A stretch of 5,392 nt of DNA from an uncultured Clostridia bacterium. GTDB lineage: Bacteria; Bacillota; Clostridia; Oscillospirales; CAG-272. Every line of letters begins with the position of its first letter. Position 1 is the stretch's first letter. Made by a program: the position numbers and the translations under genes. Of this stretch, positions 1-5,392 are shown in pieces. The notes under the pieces were generated by a model. It searched no databases. It had not been told where the DNA came from and worked only from the letters and a program-made list of their open reading frames with translations. The stretch covers positions 1 through 5,392 of the forward strand of contig CAMGRB010000113.1 of the NCBI GenBank assembly GCA_946061315.1, read 5' to 3'.

Positions 1-819
1 GCTCTTTCACTCTGCCTGCTACTTGTGCTCGATAAAAAGAAGCTCAAATATACCTTTGCCCTCGTGATGACGGGAATAACGGTATTTTGCACAGGGAGTA
101 TCGGAGTTTACGTTGAGCGCGCAACCGTCCCCTCGGTTACGGTTTACAATAAGGATAAAAGCGATACAATAGCAACGTCAAGCGAGGGTGCCCTTATAAT
201 AACCGACGTAACGTCGGGGGATTGGTGCGACGTTATAAATTCATATTATCTTTGCTCATATCTCGGCTATTCCGAAATAGAATACTACGTCGTTTGCGAC
301 TACGGGGAGAGGACAAGCATTTCTCTTGACAGAATAAGCGATACAACGTATGTAAGAAATATCCTTTTGCCAAAGCCGATGGACGAGGACGAGGAAGAAG
401 CTTATGAAGAAATTTGTTTGATGGCAAACAAAAAACGCATAGGAGTGTCGTTTATCGAGGACGAAATGACGCTTTGCGGCGCAAAATTCGAGTTTTTAGT
501 TGACCAAAAGTTAAGCCGCTCGGTAAAAAGAGCCGTCTGCTTTTCAACGGTGCTCAAGGACACACGCTTTTCATACCTCGGCGCATCTGCTTATAATCTC
601 GTTGACTATTTTCCCGAGGATATAGCGTACTCGGCGGATATTCTGGTATTCGGCTCGTACGGACCGAACAGAAAAACGGACTTTTACTACTATGCCCCGA
701 ATACCGACTACGTTTTGTTCATCGGTGACAGCAGCTATTACGCCAAGGCACAAATGATATACGAGGTACGCGACAAGCTTATCACCCCCGAATACCCCGT
801 GACCTTCAAAATTAAATAA
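1..819 (+). CDS. ComEC/Rec2-like membrane protein, C-terminal part, with degenerate metallo-beta-lactamase-like domain (5' partial)
   Basis: The reading frame is open to the left edge, so the GTG at 25 is probably an internal valine and the gene begins outside the window; 272 codons are visible. In visible numbering, a hydrophobic end of a membrane segment (residues 1-10) and a full membrane span (about 17-38) lead into an extracytoplasmic domain. VTVYNKDKSDTIAT (46-59) aligns by eye with the 'V.VLDVGQGDAILI' strand that opens the metallo-beta-lactamase domain of ComEC, the channel protein for DNA uptake. The expected metal motif HxHxDH is replaced by DYGERT (100-105), and the later His-containing 'GSHGP' region reads GSYGP (218-222). 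The fold appears kept while the nuclease-type metal site is lost. Assignment rests on order, spacing and these degenerate motifs, so another membrane-anchored MBL-fold protein remains possible. No in-frame stop is seen before 817, and a strong terminator follows directly. Confidence 0.55.
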   Translation, partial: ALSLCLLLVLDKKKLKYTFALVMTGITVFCTGSIGVYVERATVPSVTVYNKDKSDTIATSSEGALIITDVTSGDWCDVINSYYLCSYLGYSEIEYYVVCDYGERTSISLDRISDTTYVRNILLPKPMDEDEEEAYEEICLMANKKRIGVSFIEDEMTLCGAKFEFLVDQKLSRSVKRAVCFSTVLKDTRFSYLGASAYNLVDYFPEDIAYSADILVFGSYGPNRKTDFYYYAPNTDYVLFIGDSSYYAKAQMIYEVRDKLITPEYPVTFKIK

Positions 820-822
820 TGT

Positions 823-855
823 AAATGCGTCGGCAATTTCAAGCCGACGCATTTT
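823..855 (+). terminator. Intrinsic terminator after the ComEC-like gene
   Basis: A perfect 12-bp stem (AAATGCGTCGGC at 823-834 with its complement at 843-854) encloses an 8-base loop (835-842). The stem ends in a T run (852-855). It starts 4 bases after the stop codon and separates the ComEC-like gene from the cotJ operon. The A-rich left foot and T-rich right foot could also let it work in the opposite direction. Confidence 0.9.
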
Positions 856-917
856 ATATCGGATTTTGTGGAACTTTGTGTTTTTGCGTCATATTATGTA
901 ATGAGCATAAGGCTCAA

Positions 918-924
918 AAAGGAG
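918..924 (+). promoter_or_regulatory. Ribosome binding site deciding the cotJA start
   Basis: AAAGGAG lies 6 bases before ATG 931. The earlier in-frame ATG at 868 has no such site and lies only 12 bases past the terminator, so 931 is the supported start. Confidence 0.85.
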
Positions 925-930
925 AAAAAT

Positions 931-1251
931 ATGAGATACGACACAAATTCGAGAAATTCACGCAGAGCGGATTTTGAGCAATTTTCGCAATTTCTCGGTA
1001 TGAACCAAGACAGGCGCATGCCAACAGATGCCTACGTAAGAGGTGAAATGCGTGGGGATATGAACGCAAACTCCCATGATGCAAGACCGAGAGAAAAATC
1101 GCTTGCTATGGTGTATCCCGTTATGCAGAGCTGGCAGAGCATTTACGACCCCGAGGTCGGTTTTGTAAACGGAACTATTTTCGAGGAGCTTGACAAACCG
1201 TTTTATCCGACGGGGTGCTCCGGCAAAAATTCGGAGGGCTGTGTAAGATGA
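931..1251 (+). CDS. cotJA: Spore coat protein CotJA
   Basis: A 106-residue protein. The conserved CotJA core is at residues 58-93: LAMVYPVMQSWQSIYDP followed by GTIFEELDKPFYP. In Bacillus subtilis CotJA belongs to the inner spore coat and is made with CotJB and CotJC in the mother cell; incorporation of CotJC into the coat depends on it. Here the core is preceded by a polar, Arg/Met/Asn-rich stretch of about 57 residues (several R-M and M-N pairs) that looks disordered, and followed by a short tail with two cysteines (96 and 104). The gene overlaps cotJB by 4 bases (ATGA at 1248-1251), which indicates translational coupling. The start at 931 is chosen for its strong ribosome binding site; an upstream in-frame ATG at 868 would add 21 residues but lacks one. 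Confidence 0.9.
   Translation: MRYDTNSRNSRRADFEQFSQFLGMNQDRRMPTDAYVRGEMRGDMNANSHDARPREKSLAMVYPVMQSWQSIYDPEVGFVNGTIFEELDKPFYPTGCSGKNSEGCVR
1233..1237 (+). promoter_or_regulatory. Ribosome binding site for cotJB inside cotJA
   Basis: GGAGG within the last codons of cotJA, 10 bases before ATG 1248. It selects 1248 over the longer in-frame start at 1215, which would overlap cotJA by 37 bases. Confidence 0.75.
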
Positions 1252-1505
1252 ATACGGATTCAAGAGAAAGACTTATGAGAGAGATACAGATTTATTCTTT
1301 TGCCGTCTACGAGGCGCTTTTGTACCTTGACGCATATCCCGACTCCCGCGCGGCGCTCGATTACTATAATAAGTACAAAGCACTTGAACAAAAGGCTATG
1401 TCGGAATACCAGCGCAAGTACGGACCGATAAGCGCACCCGATAACGCATCGAGCTGGCAATGGACCGAGGGACCGTGGCCCTGGCAGAATGAAGGAAAGA
1501 GGTAA
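1248..1505 (+). CDS. cotJB: Spore coat protein CotJB
   Basis: An 85-residue protein with the features of the CotJB family along its whole length. A helical start (MREIQIYSFAVYEALLYLD, residues 10-28) contains the family's 'LYLD..P' motif (25-31), here LYLDAYP. It is followed by a Tyr-rich helix, YGPIS (58-62), and a Trp-rich end, WQW (70-72) with PWPW (76-79). CotJB is a small coat component encoded between CotJA and the manganese-catalase-like CotJC; its precise role is not established. It overlaps cotJA by 4 bases and its stop lies 5 bases before the cotJC start, so the three are almost certainly one transcript. Length is normal for the family. Confidence 0.92.
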   Translation: MNTDSRERLMREIQIYSFAVYEALLYLDAYPDSRAALDYYNKYKALEQKAMSEYQRKYGPISAPDNASSWQWTEGPWPWQNEGKR

Positions 1506-1510
1506 GAGAT

Positions 1511-2116
1511 ATGTGGCAATATGAGAAAAAATTACAGTACCCCGTAAATATAAAAAATCCCAACCCCAAGTACGCCAAAATAATAATAAGCCAACTTGGA
1601 GGCCCCGATGGGGAGGTCGGCGCTTCGCTCCGCTACCTTACGCAAAGAATGGCAATGCCTTATTCGCAGGTTATAGGAATACTGACAGACGTCGGCACGG
1701 AAGAACTTGCCCACGTGGAGATGGTGTCAGCCATACTTTATCAGCTCACAAGAAACTTAACGCCCGAGGAAATAGTAAAAAGCGGTTTTGATACTTATTT
1801 TGTAGATCATACGACGGGTATTTATCCCGTAGCCGCAAGCGGTTATCCTTACAGCGCGTCACAATTTCAGTCAAAGGGCGACGTCTTGACGGATCTTAAC
1901 GAGGATTTAGCGGCAGAGCAGAAAGCAAGAACAACTTACGATAATATCTTGCGCCTCGTAGACGATCCCGACGTGTGCGACCCGATAAAATTTTTAAGAG
2001 CGAGAGAGATAGTCCACTATCAACGCTTCTGCGACGCTTTGCGCATAGCGCAGGATAATATGGACTCCAAAAACTTCTACGGTTACAACCCCGCATTCGA
2101 TAAAGGAAAGAAATAA
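1511..2116 (+). CDS. cotJC: Spore coat protein CotJC, manganese catalase family
   Basis: A 201-residue protein of the dimanganese catalase family (four-helix-bundle, ferritin-like). The likely metal ligands are all present and correctly spaced: Glu35 in GGPDGEVGASLRY, Glu65 and His68 in TEELAHVEM, Glu136 in LAAEQKAR, and His169 in REIVHYQRF. The 33-residue gap between the last two equals that in the Lactobacillus plantarum enzyme. It probably disproportionates hydrogen peroxide in the spore coat, protecting the spore of an anaerobe during oxygen exposure; activity is inferred from the intact site. The start at 1511 has AGAGG at 1498-1502, overlapping the end of cotJB. It is the last gene of the operon and is followed by a strong terminator. 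The family's long C-terminal extension seen in some vegetative catalases is absent, which is usual for CotJC. Confidence 0.95.
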   Translation: MWQYEKKLQYPVNIKNPNPKYAKIIISQLGGPDGEVGASLRYLTQRMAMPYSQVIGILTDVGTEELAHVEMVSAILYQLTRNLTPEEIVKSGFDTYFVDHTTGIYPVAASGYPYSASQFQSKGDVLTDLNEDLAAEQKARTTYDNILRLVDDPDVCDPIKFLRAREIVHYQRFCDALRIAQDNMDSKNFYGYNPAFDKGKK

Positions 2117-2128
2117 AACCGTAAAACC

Positions 2129-2161
2129 ATAACCGCCGATTAAAACGGCGGTTATTATTTT
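2129..2161 (+). terminator. Intrinsic terminator of the cotJ operon
   Basis: A perfect 10-bp stem (ATAACCGCCG at 2129-2138, complement at 2146-2155) with a 7-base A/T-rich loop and a T-rich tail (TATTTT, 2156-2161). It begins 13 bases after the cotJC stop and isolates the operon from the rhamnosidase gene. Confidence 0.9.
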
Positions 2162-2255
2162 GTAAAAAAATTGCAGTATTAAAGACAGTTTTAGGCGGTG
2201 AAAAATAAAAGGGATTTATGTTAAAGTAGTATAAAAGGAAAGAATATTCGTTATC

Positions 2256-2260
2256 GGAGG
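2256..2260 (+). promoter_or_regulatory. Ribosome binding site of the rhamnosidase gene
   Basis: GGAGG, 6 bases before ATG 2267, fixes the start. Upstream, a TATAAA at 2230-2235 could be a -10 element, but no matching -35 lies 16-18 bases before it. The promoter therefore remains unplaced within 2162-2255. Confidence 0.85.
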
Positions 2261-2266
2261 TATAAA

Positions 2267-4939
2267 ATGAGCGATATAAAGGTAAACGGGCTTGTAAATC
2301 CCGTGGGAATTGCAAAAGACGGAATCTCGTTTTCGTATAAGCCGAAAAGCGTGGGTCAGCACACGGCGGTTTTGAAATGCGGTGATGACAAAATTTTGTC
2401 AAAAGAACTCATAAGGAGCGATTTTTTGCATTTTACGCTTGATACCGAATACGAAGAAGGGAAATGCTATACCCTTGAAATACTGTGCGACGGCAAGAGC
2501 GAATGTGAGAGATGCTTTGAAATAGCAAGAGAACTTGACGCCGACTTTATTACCGTCAGCGAAAATATCGGCGCACCCGTGATATGCAAAAAATTTACTT
2601 GCAATAGTACCGAGGGGGCAAGACTGTATATAACCGCACTCGGACTTTACAGAGCGTTTATAAACGGCAAAAGAGTAGGAGAGGACTATCTTGCACCGGG
2701 ATATAACGATTACGATGCGTATTTGAGATATAACACCTACGATATATCAAATCTCCTCGTCAGTGGAGAGAACGAAATAGAGGTTCATATAGGAAACGGC
2801 TGGTACAAGGGAAGAATAGGTATAGACAAGCCCGTCGATAAAGGAGATAAGGTTTTCGGCGACAAATATCTCCTTTGCGCAAAGATAGTGACAGACGGTG
2901 GCAAAAACACGGTAAAAACCGACGAAACGTGGACGGCGCACCGTTCGCTTTGCACGGAAAACTCGATATACGACGGAGAAACGCGTGATTTTACCTTAAA
3001 CTGTGAAAAAGAATATAACTCTGTAAAGGCAAATGTTGCGTATAACCTCGTGCCCGCTTTTTCCGAGCCTATAAAGGAAAAAGCGCAATTAAAGCCGAAG
3101 CTTATCATAACTCCAAAAGGCGAGAGCGTTCTCGATTTCGGGCAGAATATGGTCGGCTTTGTAAGGTTTACTTTAAGAGAGCCACAGAACAAAAAAGTAA
3201 CGCTGTATCACGGCGAGGTGCTTCAGGACGGTTGCTTCTATAACGACAATTTGCGCACGGCAAAGGCAAAAGCGGAGTATATATCCGACGGCAAGGAAAG
3301 GGTATGCGAGCCGTTTTTTACCTATTTCGGCTTCCGCTACGTAAAGGTTGAGGGAATTGAAAATATAAACCCCGACGATTTTTGCGGCGTTGTAATTTAT
3401 TCGGACCTTGAGGGAGCGTCGGAGTGCAAAACGGATAACGAAAAAATAAACCGCCTTATAGAAAACGCGCTCTGGGGACAAAGAGGCAACTTTCTTGACG
3501 TTCCGACCGACTGCCCGCAAAGGGACGAGCGCCTCGGTTGGACAGCGGACACGCAGGTTTTTGTAAATACGGCGTGCTACAATATGGACTGCCTTGCCTT
3601 TTACCGCAAATATATGGCTGATTTAAGGGCGGACCAGACAATGTACTACGGCGGCGATATTCCCATGTATTCCCCCTCGTTAAAGCACGAGGCGGGAGAG
3701 GGCGGTGCCGTCTGGGCGGACGCCGCAACGATAATACCGTGGAACGTTTACAATTTCTACGGCGACAAAAAACTGCTTGAAAATAACTACCGTATGATGC
3801 GTGACTATACCGAAACTCTTATCTCGAAGGACGAAAAAGACGGCGCCAGAGGCCTTATACTAAACGGCTTTACCTTCGGTGATTGGGTCGCGCAGGACGG
3901 AGTGTGCCCGCAGGCGTTAAACGGCGGCACCGACACGGGATATATAATGAGCGTTTACTACTATAATTCCGTAAAGCTCACCGCCAAAGCGGCAGGCGTG
4001 CTCGGCTATATTGATGACGAAAAACGCTATTTTGAAAAGAGCGAAAAGATATATAACGCAATTCTCGACGAGTTTTTCTCGCTAAACGGCAAGCTTGCAA
4101 TAGATACCCAGACGGGCTACGTACTCTCCCTTTATTACGGAATATACAGAGATAAAAACAGAGTGGTAAACGATTTCAAGGATCGCCTTGCCAAAGACTT
4201 TTATAAAATAAAAAGCGGATTTACGGGCACACCCCTTATGCTGCCGACGCTTTTTGAAAATGGTATGGATAACGAGGCGTACAGAATACTGTATAACGAG
4301 GAATTTCCCGGTTGGCTCTACTGCGTAAATCTCGGCGCAACGACCATATGGGAGAGGTGGAACTCGCTCCTTTCCGATGGCAAAATAAGCGGCACGAATA
4401 TGAACTCGTTAAATCACTACGCTTACGGCTCTGTCGTTGAGGCGATATATTCCTATATAGCGGGACTTAAACCAAGCGGTGTCGGCTTTACAAGCGTAAA
4501 GATAGAGCCGCACCCGAATTACAGAATGAAAAATATCCGCTTTGAATATAACTCCCCGTCGGGTAAATACTCGGTTGAGTGGCGCATAAATAAGGATAAT
4601 ACCTTCCTGCTTGAATGTAAGATACCCCCATATTGCGAGGCGGAGGTTATAATGCCCGATAAGAAAGCCTATACCGTAAAAGAGGGCACACATACCTTTG
4701 TGTCAGATACCGATTTTAATCATCCGTTCAGCCTCGATACTCCCATTTCAGACCTTGTAAAGAACGAAAAAACCGCATCGCTTATGAGAAAAATGCTCCC
4801 ACAAGCGTACGCTATGGTAACGGGCGAGAACGAAGAATTTCTCACAAAAACCCCTCGCTTTTTCTTCCTGCCTATGTTCGGCGCTTCCCCCGCCACGCTC
4901 GAAGCGTTCGGAGATGAACTTAAAAAAATCGAGGCATAA
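2267..4939 (+). CDS. Alpha-L-rhamnosidase, glycoside hydrolase family 78, cytoplasmic
   Basis: An 890-residue inverting glycosidase that should release terminal alpha-L-rhamnose from glycosides or pectin-derived oligosaccharides. It lacks a signal peptide, so it acts on imported substrates in the cytoplasm. Domain order fits GH78: an N-terminal Ig-like domain (about 1-95), the carbohydrate-binding-like rhamnosidase N domain with LYITALGLYRAFINGKRVG (120-138), a concanavalin-like domain with VLDFGQNMVG (288-297), the (alpha/alpha)6 catalytic barrel (about 378-730), and a C-terminal beta domain (about 735-805). The catalytic signature DCPQRDERLGWTAD (415-428) carries the presumed general acid Glu421. 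Glu696 in TTIWERW is the presumed base. GDW (538-540) and His717 in LNHYAYG are also conserved. Residues about 822-890 form an extra, probably helical tail beyond the usual end. It lies alone between the cotJ terminator and a repeat region, with no transporter or rhamnose catabolic gene visible. Exact linkage specificity cannot be read from the sequence. Confidence 0.95.
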   Translation: MSDIKVNGLVNPVGIAKDGISFSYKPKSVGQHTAVLKCGDDKILSKELIRSDFLHFTLDTEYEEGKCYTLEILCDGKSECERCFEIARELDADFITVSENIGAPVICKKFTCNSTEGARLYITALGLYRAFINGKRVGEDYLAPGYNDYDAYLRYNTYDISNLLVSGENEIEVHIGNGWYKGRIGIDKPVDKGDKVFGDKYLLCAKIVTDGGKNTVKTDETWTAHRSLCTENSIYDGETRDFTLNCEKEYNSVKANVAYNLVPAFSEPIKEKAQLKPKLIITPKGESVLDFGQNMVGFVRFTLREPQNKKVTLYHGEVLQDGCFYNDNLRTAKAKAEYISDGKERVCEPFFTYFGFRYVKVEGIENINPDDFCGVVIYSDLEGASECKTDNEKINRLIENALWGQRGNFLDVPTDCPQRDERLGWTADTQVFVNTACYNMDCLAFYRKYMADLRADQTMYYGGDIPMYSPSLKHEAGEGGAVWADAATIIPWNVYNFYGDKKLLENNYRMMRDYTETLISKDEKDGARGLILNGFTFGDWVAQDGVCPQALNGGTDTGYIMSVYYYNSVKLTAKAAGVLGYIDDEKRYFEKSEKIYNAILDEFFSLNGKLAIDTQTGYVLSLYYGIYRDKNRVVNDFKDRLAKDFYKIKSGFTGTPLMLPTLFENGMDNEAYRILYNEEFPGWLYCVNLGATTIWERWNSLLSDGKISGTNMNSLNHYAYGSVVEAIYSYIAGLKPSGVGFTSVKIEPHPNYRMKNIRFEYNSPSGKYSVEWRINKDNTFLLECKIPPYCEAEVIMPDKKAYTVKEGTHTFVSDTDFNHPFSLDTPISDLVKNEKTASLMRKMLPQAYAMVTGENEEFLTKTPRFFFLPMFGASPATLEAFGDELKKIEA

Positions 4940-4992
4940 ACCGCATCAACCCAATAAAACCGAATCCGCCGCAAATCAAAACGAAGGCAGGG
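4940..4992. other. Intergenic spacer with no recognisable terminator
   Basis: Fifty-three bases after the rhamnosidase stop show no stem followed by a T run. Transcription from the rhamnosidase probably continues into the hairpin repeat that follows, or ends there. Confidence 0.5.
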
Positions 4993-5152
4993 AAGGCTCC
5001 ATCTCCGAGGGAGCTGTCGCCGTAGGTGACTGAAGGAGTACTGTTCTTAATAAAATTTACTTTTTAAAGCTTCAATGAAAGTAAGATCGCATTGCACATC
5101 ACTCCTTCCGTCTTTTGCTTCGCAAAATCCACCTCCCTCCGCAGGGAGGCTT
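4993..5152. repeat. Nested inverted-repeat intergenic element (MITE-like or palindromic repeat unit)
   Basis: Two arms, 4993-5039 and 5101-5152, are imperfect inverted copies: both outer ends read AAGSCTCC on the appropriate strand, and both inner ends read GGAGT/ACTCC. Each arm holds two tandem hairpins. The left arm has GCTCC/GGAGC (4996-5000 with 5010-5014) and GTCGCC/GGTGAC (5016-5021 with 5025-5030, one G-T pair). The right arm has TTTTGC/GCAAAA (5113-5118 with 5122-5127, 3-base loop) and CCTCCCT/AGGGAGG (5132-5138 with 5143-5149, 4-base loop). The A/T-rich centre adds TTACTTTT with GAAAGTAA (5057-5064 with 5077-5084), so the whole can fold as one long branched hairpin. It codes for nothing convincing. 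From memory it resembles repeats scattered in Oscillospiraceae-type genomes; copy number cannot be judged from one window. Confidence 0.7.
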
Positions 5153-5320
5153 AAATGCGGGAGCAAGCCGCCCGCCCTACGAAAACATTATCTTTTAACA
5201 AACGCTCCCTCCGCCGTGTCATTCTCGAACAACGTGAAGAATCTCGGCGGACAATTAAGGTCGGACAGTTGCTCCAGATCCTACGTGAACCCCCAAAGCT
5301 CATTCTTCGCTTCGGGGGGG
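5153..5320. repeat. Second mosaic intergenic repeat with inverted and direct repeats
   Basis: This stretch continues from the first element without a gene. GGGAGC (5159-5164) is inverted at GCTCCC (5204-5209). TCATTCTCGAACAACGTGAA (5219-5238) resembles the widespread intergenic motif 'TCATTCTGAGCGAAGTGAAGAATCT'. GTGAAGAAT (5234-5242) is inverted at ATTCTTCGC (5302-5310). CGGACAATT and CGGACAGTT (5248-5256 and 5262-5270) are near-identical direct repeats 14 bases apart. A hairpin at 5290-5318 pairs CCCCC with GGGGG and AAGC with GCTT around a 9-base loop. The resemblance to known repeats is from memory; the internal symmetry is directly visible. Short open frames crossing it on the + strand look fortuitous. 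Confidence 0.55.
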
Positions 5321-5345
5321 ATGGGCCGCTAACTTTGAAGGCTAT

Positions 5346-5392
5346 ATGGCTTCTATGATTGTATGGAAGAGGTTGTATAAGCAGAGAACTGA
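5346..5392 (+). CDS. Possible start of an unrecognised gene running off the right edge
   Basis: The frame is open from 5289 to the window end, with ATG codons at 5346 and 5355. The visible peptide from 5346 is MASMIVWKRLYKQRT. GAAGG at 5337-5341 is only 4 bases before the first ATG and 13 before the second, so neither spacing is ideal. Only 15 complete codons are visible and no family can be named. It may equally be non-coding sequence after the repeats. Confidence 0.2.
   Translation, partial: MASMIVWKRLYKQRT

Noticed and set aside
868..930. A longer CotJA starting at ATG 868
   Set aside because: There is no ribosome binding site, it begins just after the terminator, and the extra 21 residues do not resemble CotJA. 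ATG 931 has AAAGGAG at ideal spacing.
2171..2199. TTGCAG at 2171-2176 as a -35 element of the rhamnosidase promoter
   Set aside because: The expected -10 position (about 2194-2199) reads GGCGGT, which is not promoter-like.
1896..2402. A 168-codon open frame on the - strand across the end of cotJC and the start of the rhamnosidase gene
   Set aside because: It is antisense to two clear genes, crosses the terminator, is rich in Arg, Tyr and Phe in a way typical of antisense translation, and has no recognisable motif.
2785..3192. A 135-codon open frame on the - strand within the rhamnosidase
   Set aside because: It lies wholly inside a gene with intact family motifs and has no recognisable domain; it is a shadow of codon bias.
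5075..5332. Open frames of 85 and 67 codons on the + strand (from 5075 and from 5155)
   Set aside because: Both run through hairpin repeats and overlap each other in different frames. The peptides are low-complexity and neither has a convincing ribosome binding site.
4940..5392. A CRISPR array or attachment site in the right-hand intergenic region
   Set aside because: The repeats are inverted and unequal, with no regular spacer-repeat pattern, no tRNA gene and no integrase nearby.

Overview
The window looks like a chromosomal segment from an anaerobic, spore-forming member of the Clostridia. It most resembles the gut Oscillospirales/Ruminococcus-like groups, but the taxon is inferred. The evidence is a complete cotJABC spore-coat operon, strong AGGAGG-type ribosome binding sites, heavy use of ATA isoleucine and AGA arginine codons, moderate GC content, a cytoplasmic plant-sugar glycosidase, and an intergenic region built from hairpin repeats of a kind common in that group.

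Layout from left to right, with every recognised gene on the + strand. Positions 1-819 are the 3' end of a membrane protein that I read as a ComEC/Rec2-type DNA-uptake protein. Its C-terminal metallo-beta-lactamase-like domain has lost the catalytic metal-binding residues. A strong intrinsic terminator (823-855) closes it. Positions 931-2116 hold cotJA-cotJB-cotJC, tightly spaced and translationally linked, followed by a second strong terminator (2129-2161). CotJC is a manganese-catalase-family protein with all its metal ligands in place. Positions 2267-4939 are a complete GH78 alpha-L-rhamnosidase with an intact catalytic machinery, no signal peptide, and an extra helical tail at the C terminus.

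The last 453 bases (4940-5392) hold no convincing gene. They contain a symmetrical inverted-repeat element made of two pairs of hairpins, then a second mosaic repeat with its own hairpins, then a short open frame that runs off the right edge.

The genes are separate transcription units rather than one pathway: DNA uptake or a relic of it, spore coat and oxidative protection, and rhamnose release from plant glycans or glycosides. I do not see a new multi-gene system here. The points most worth a second look are the degenerate ComEC-like domain, the appended tail on the rhamnosidase, and the nested repeat region.
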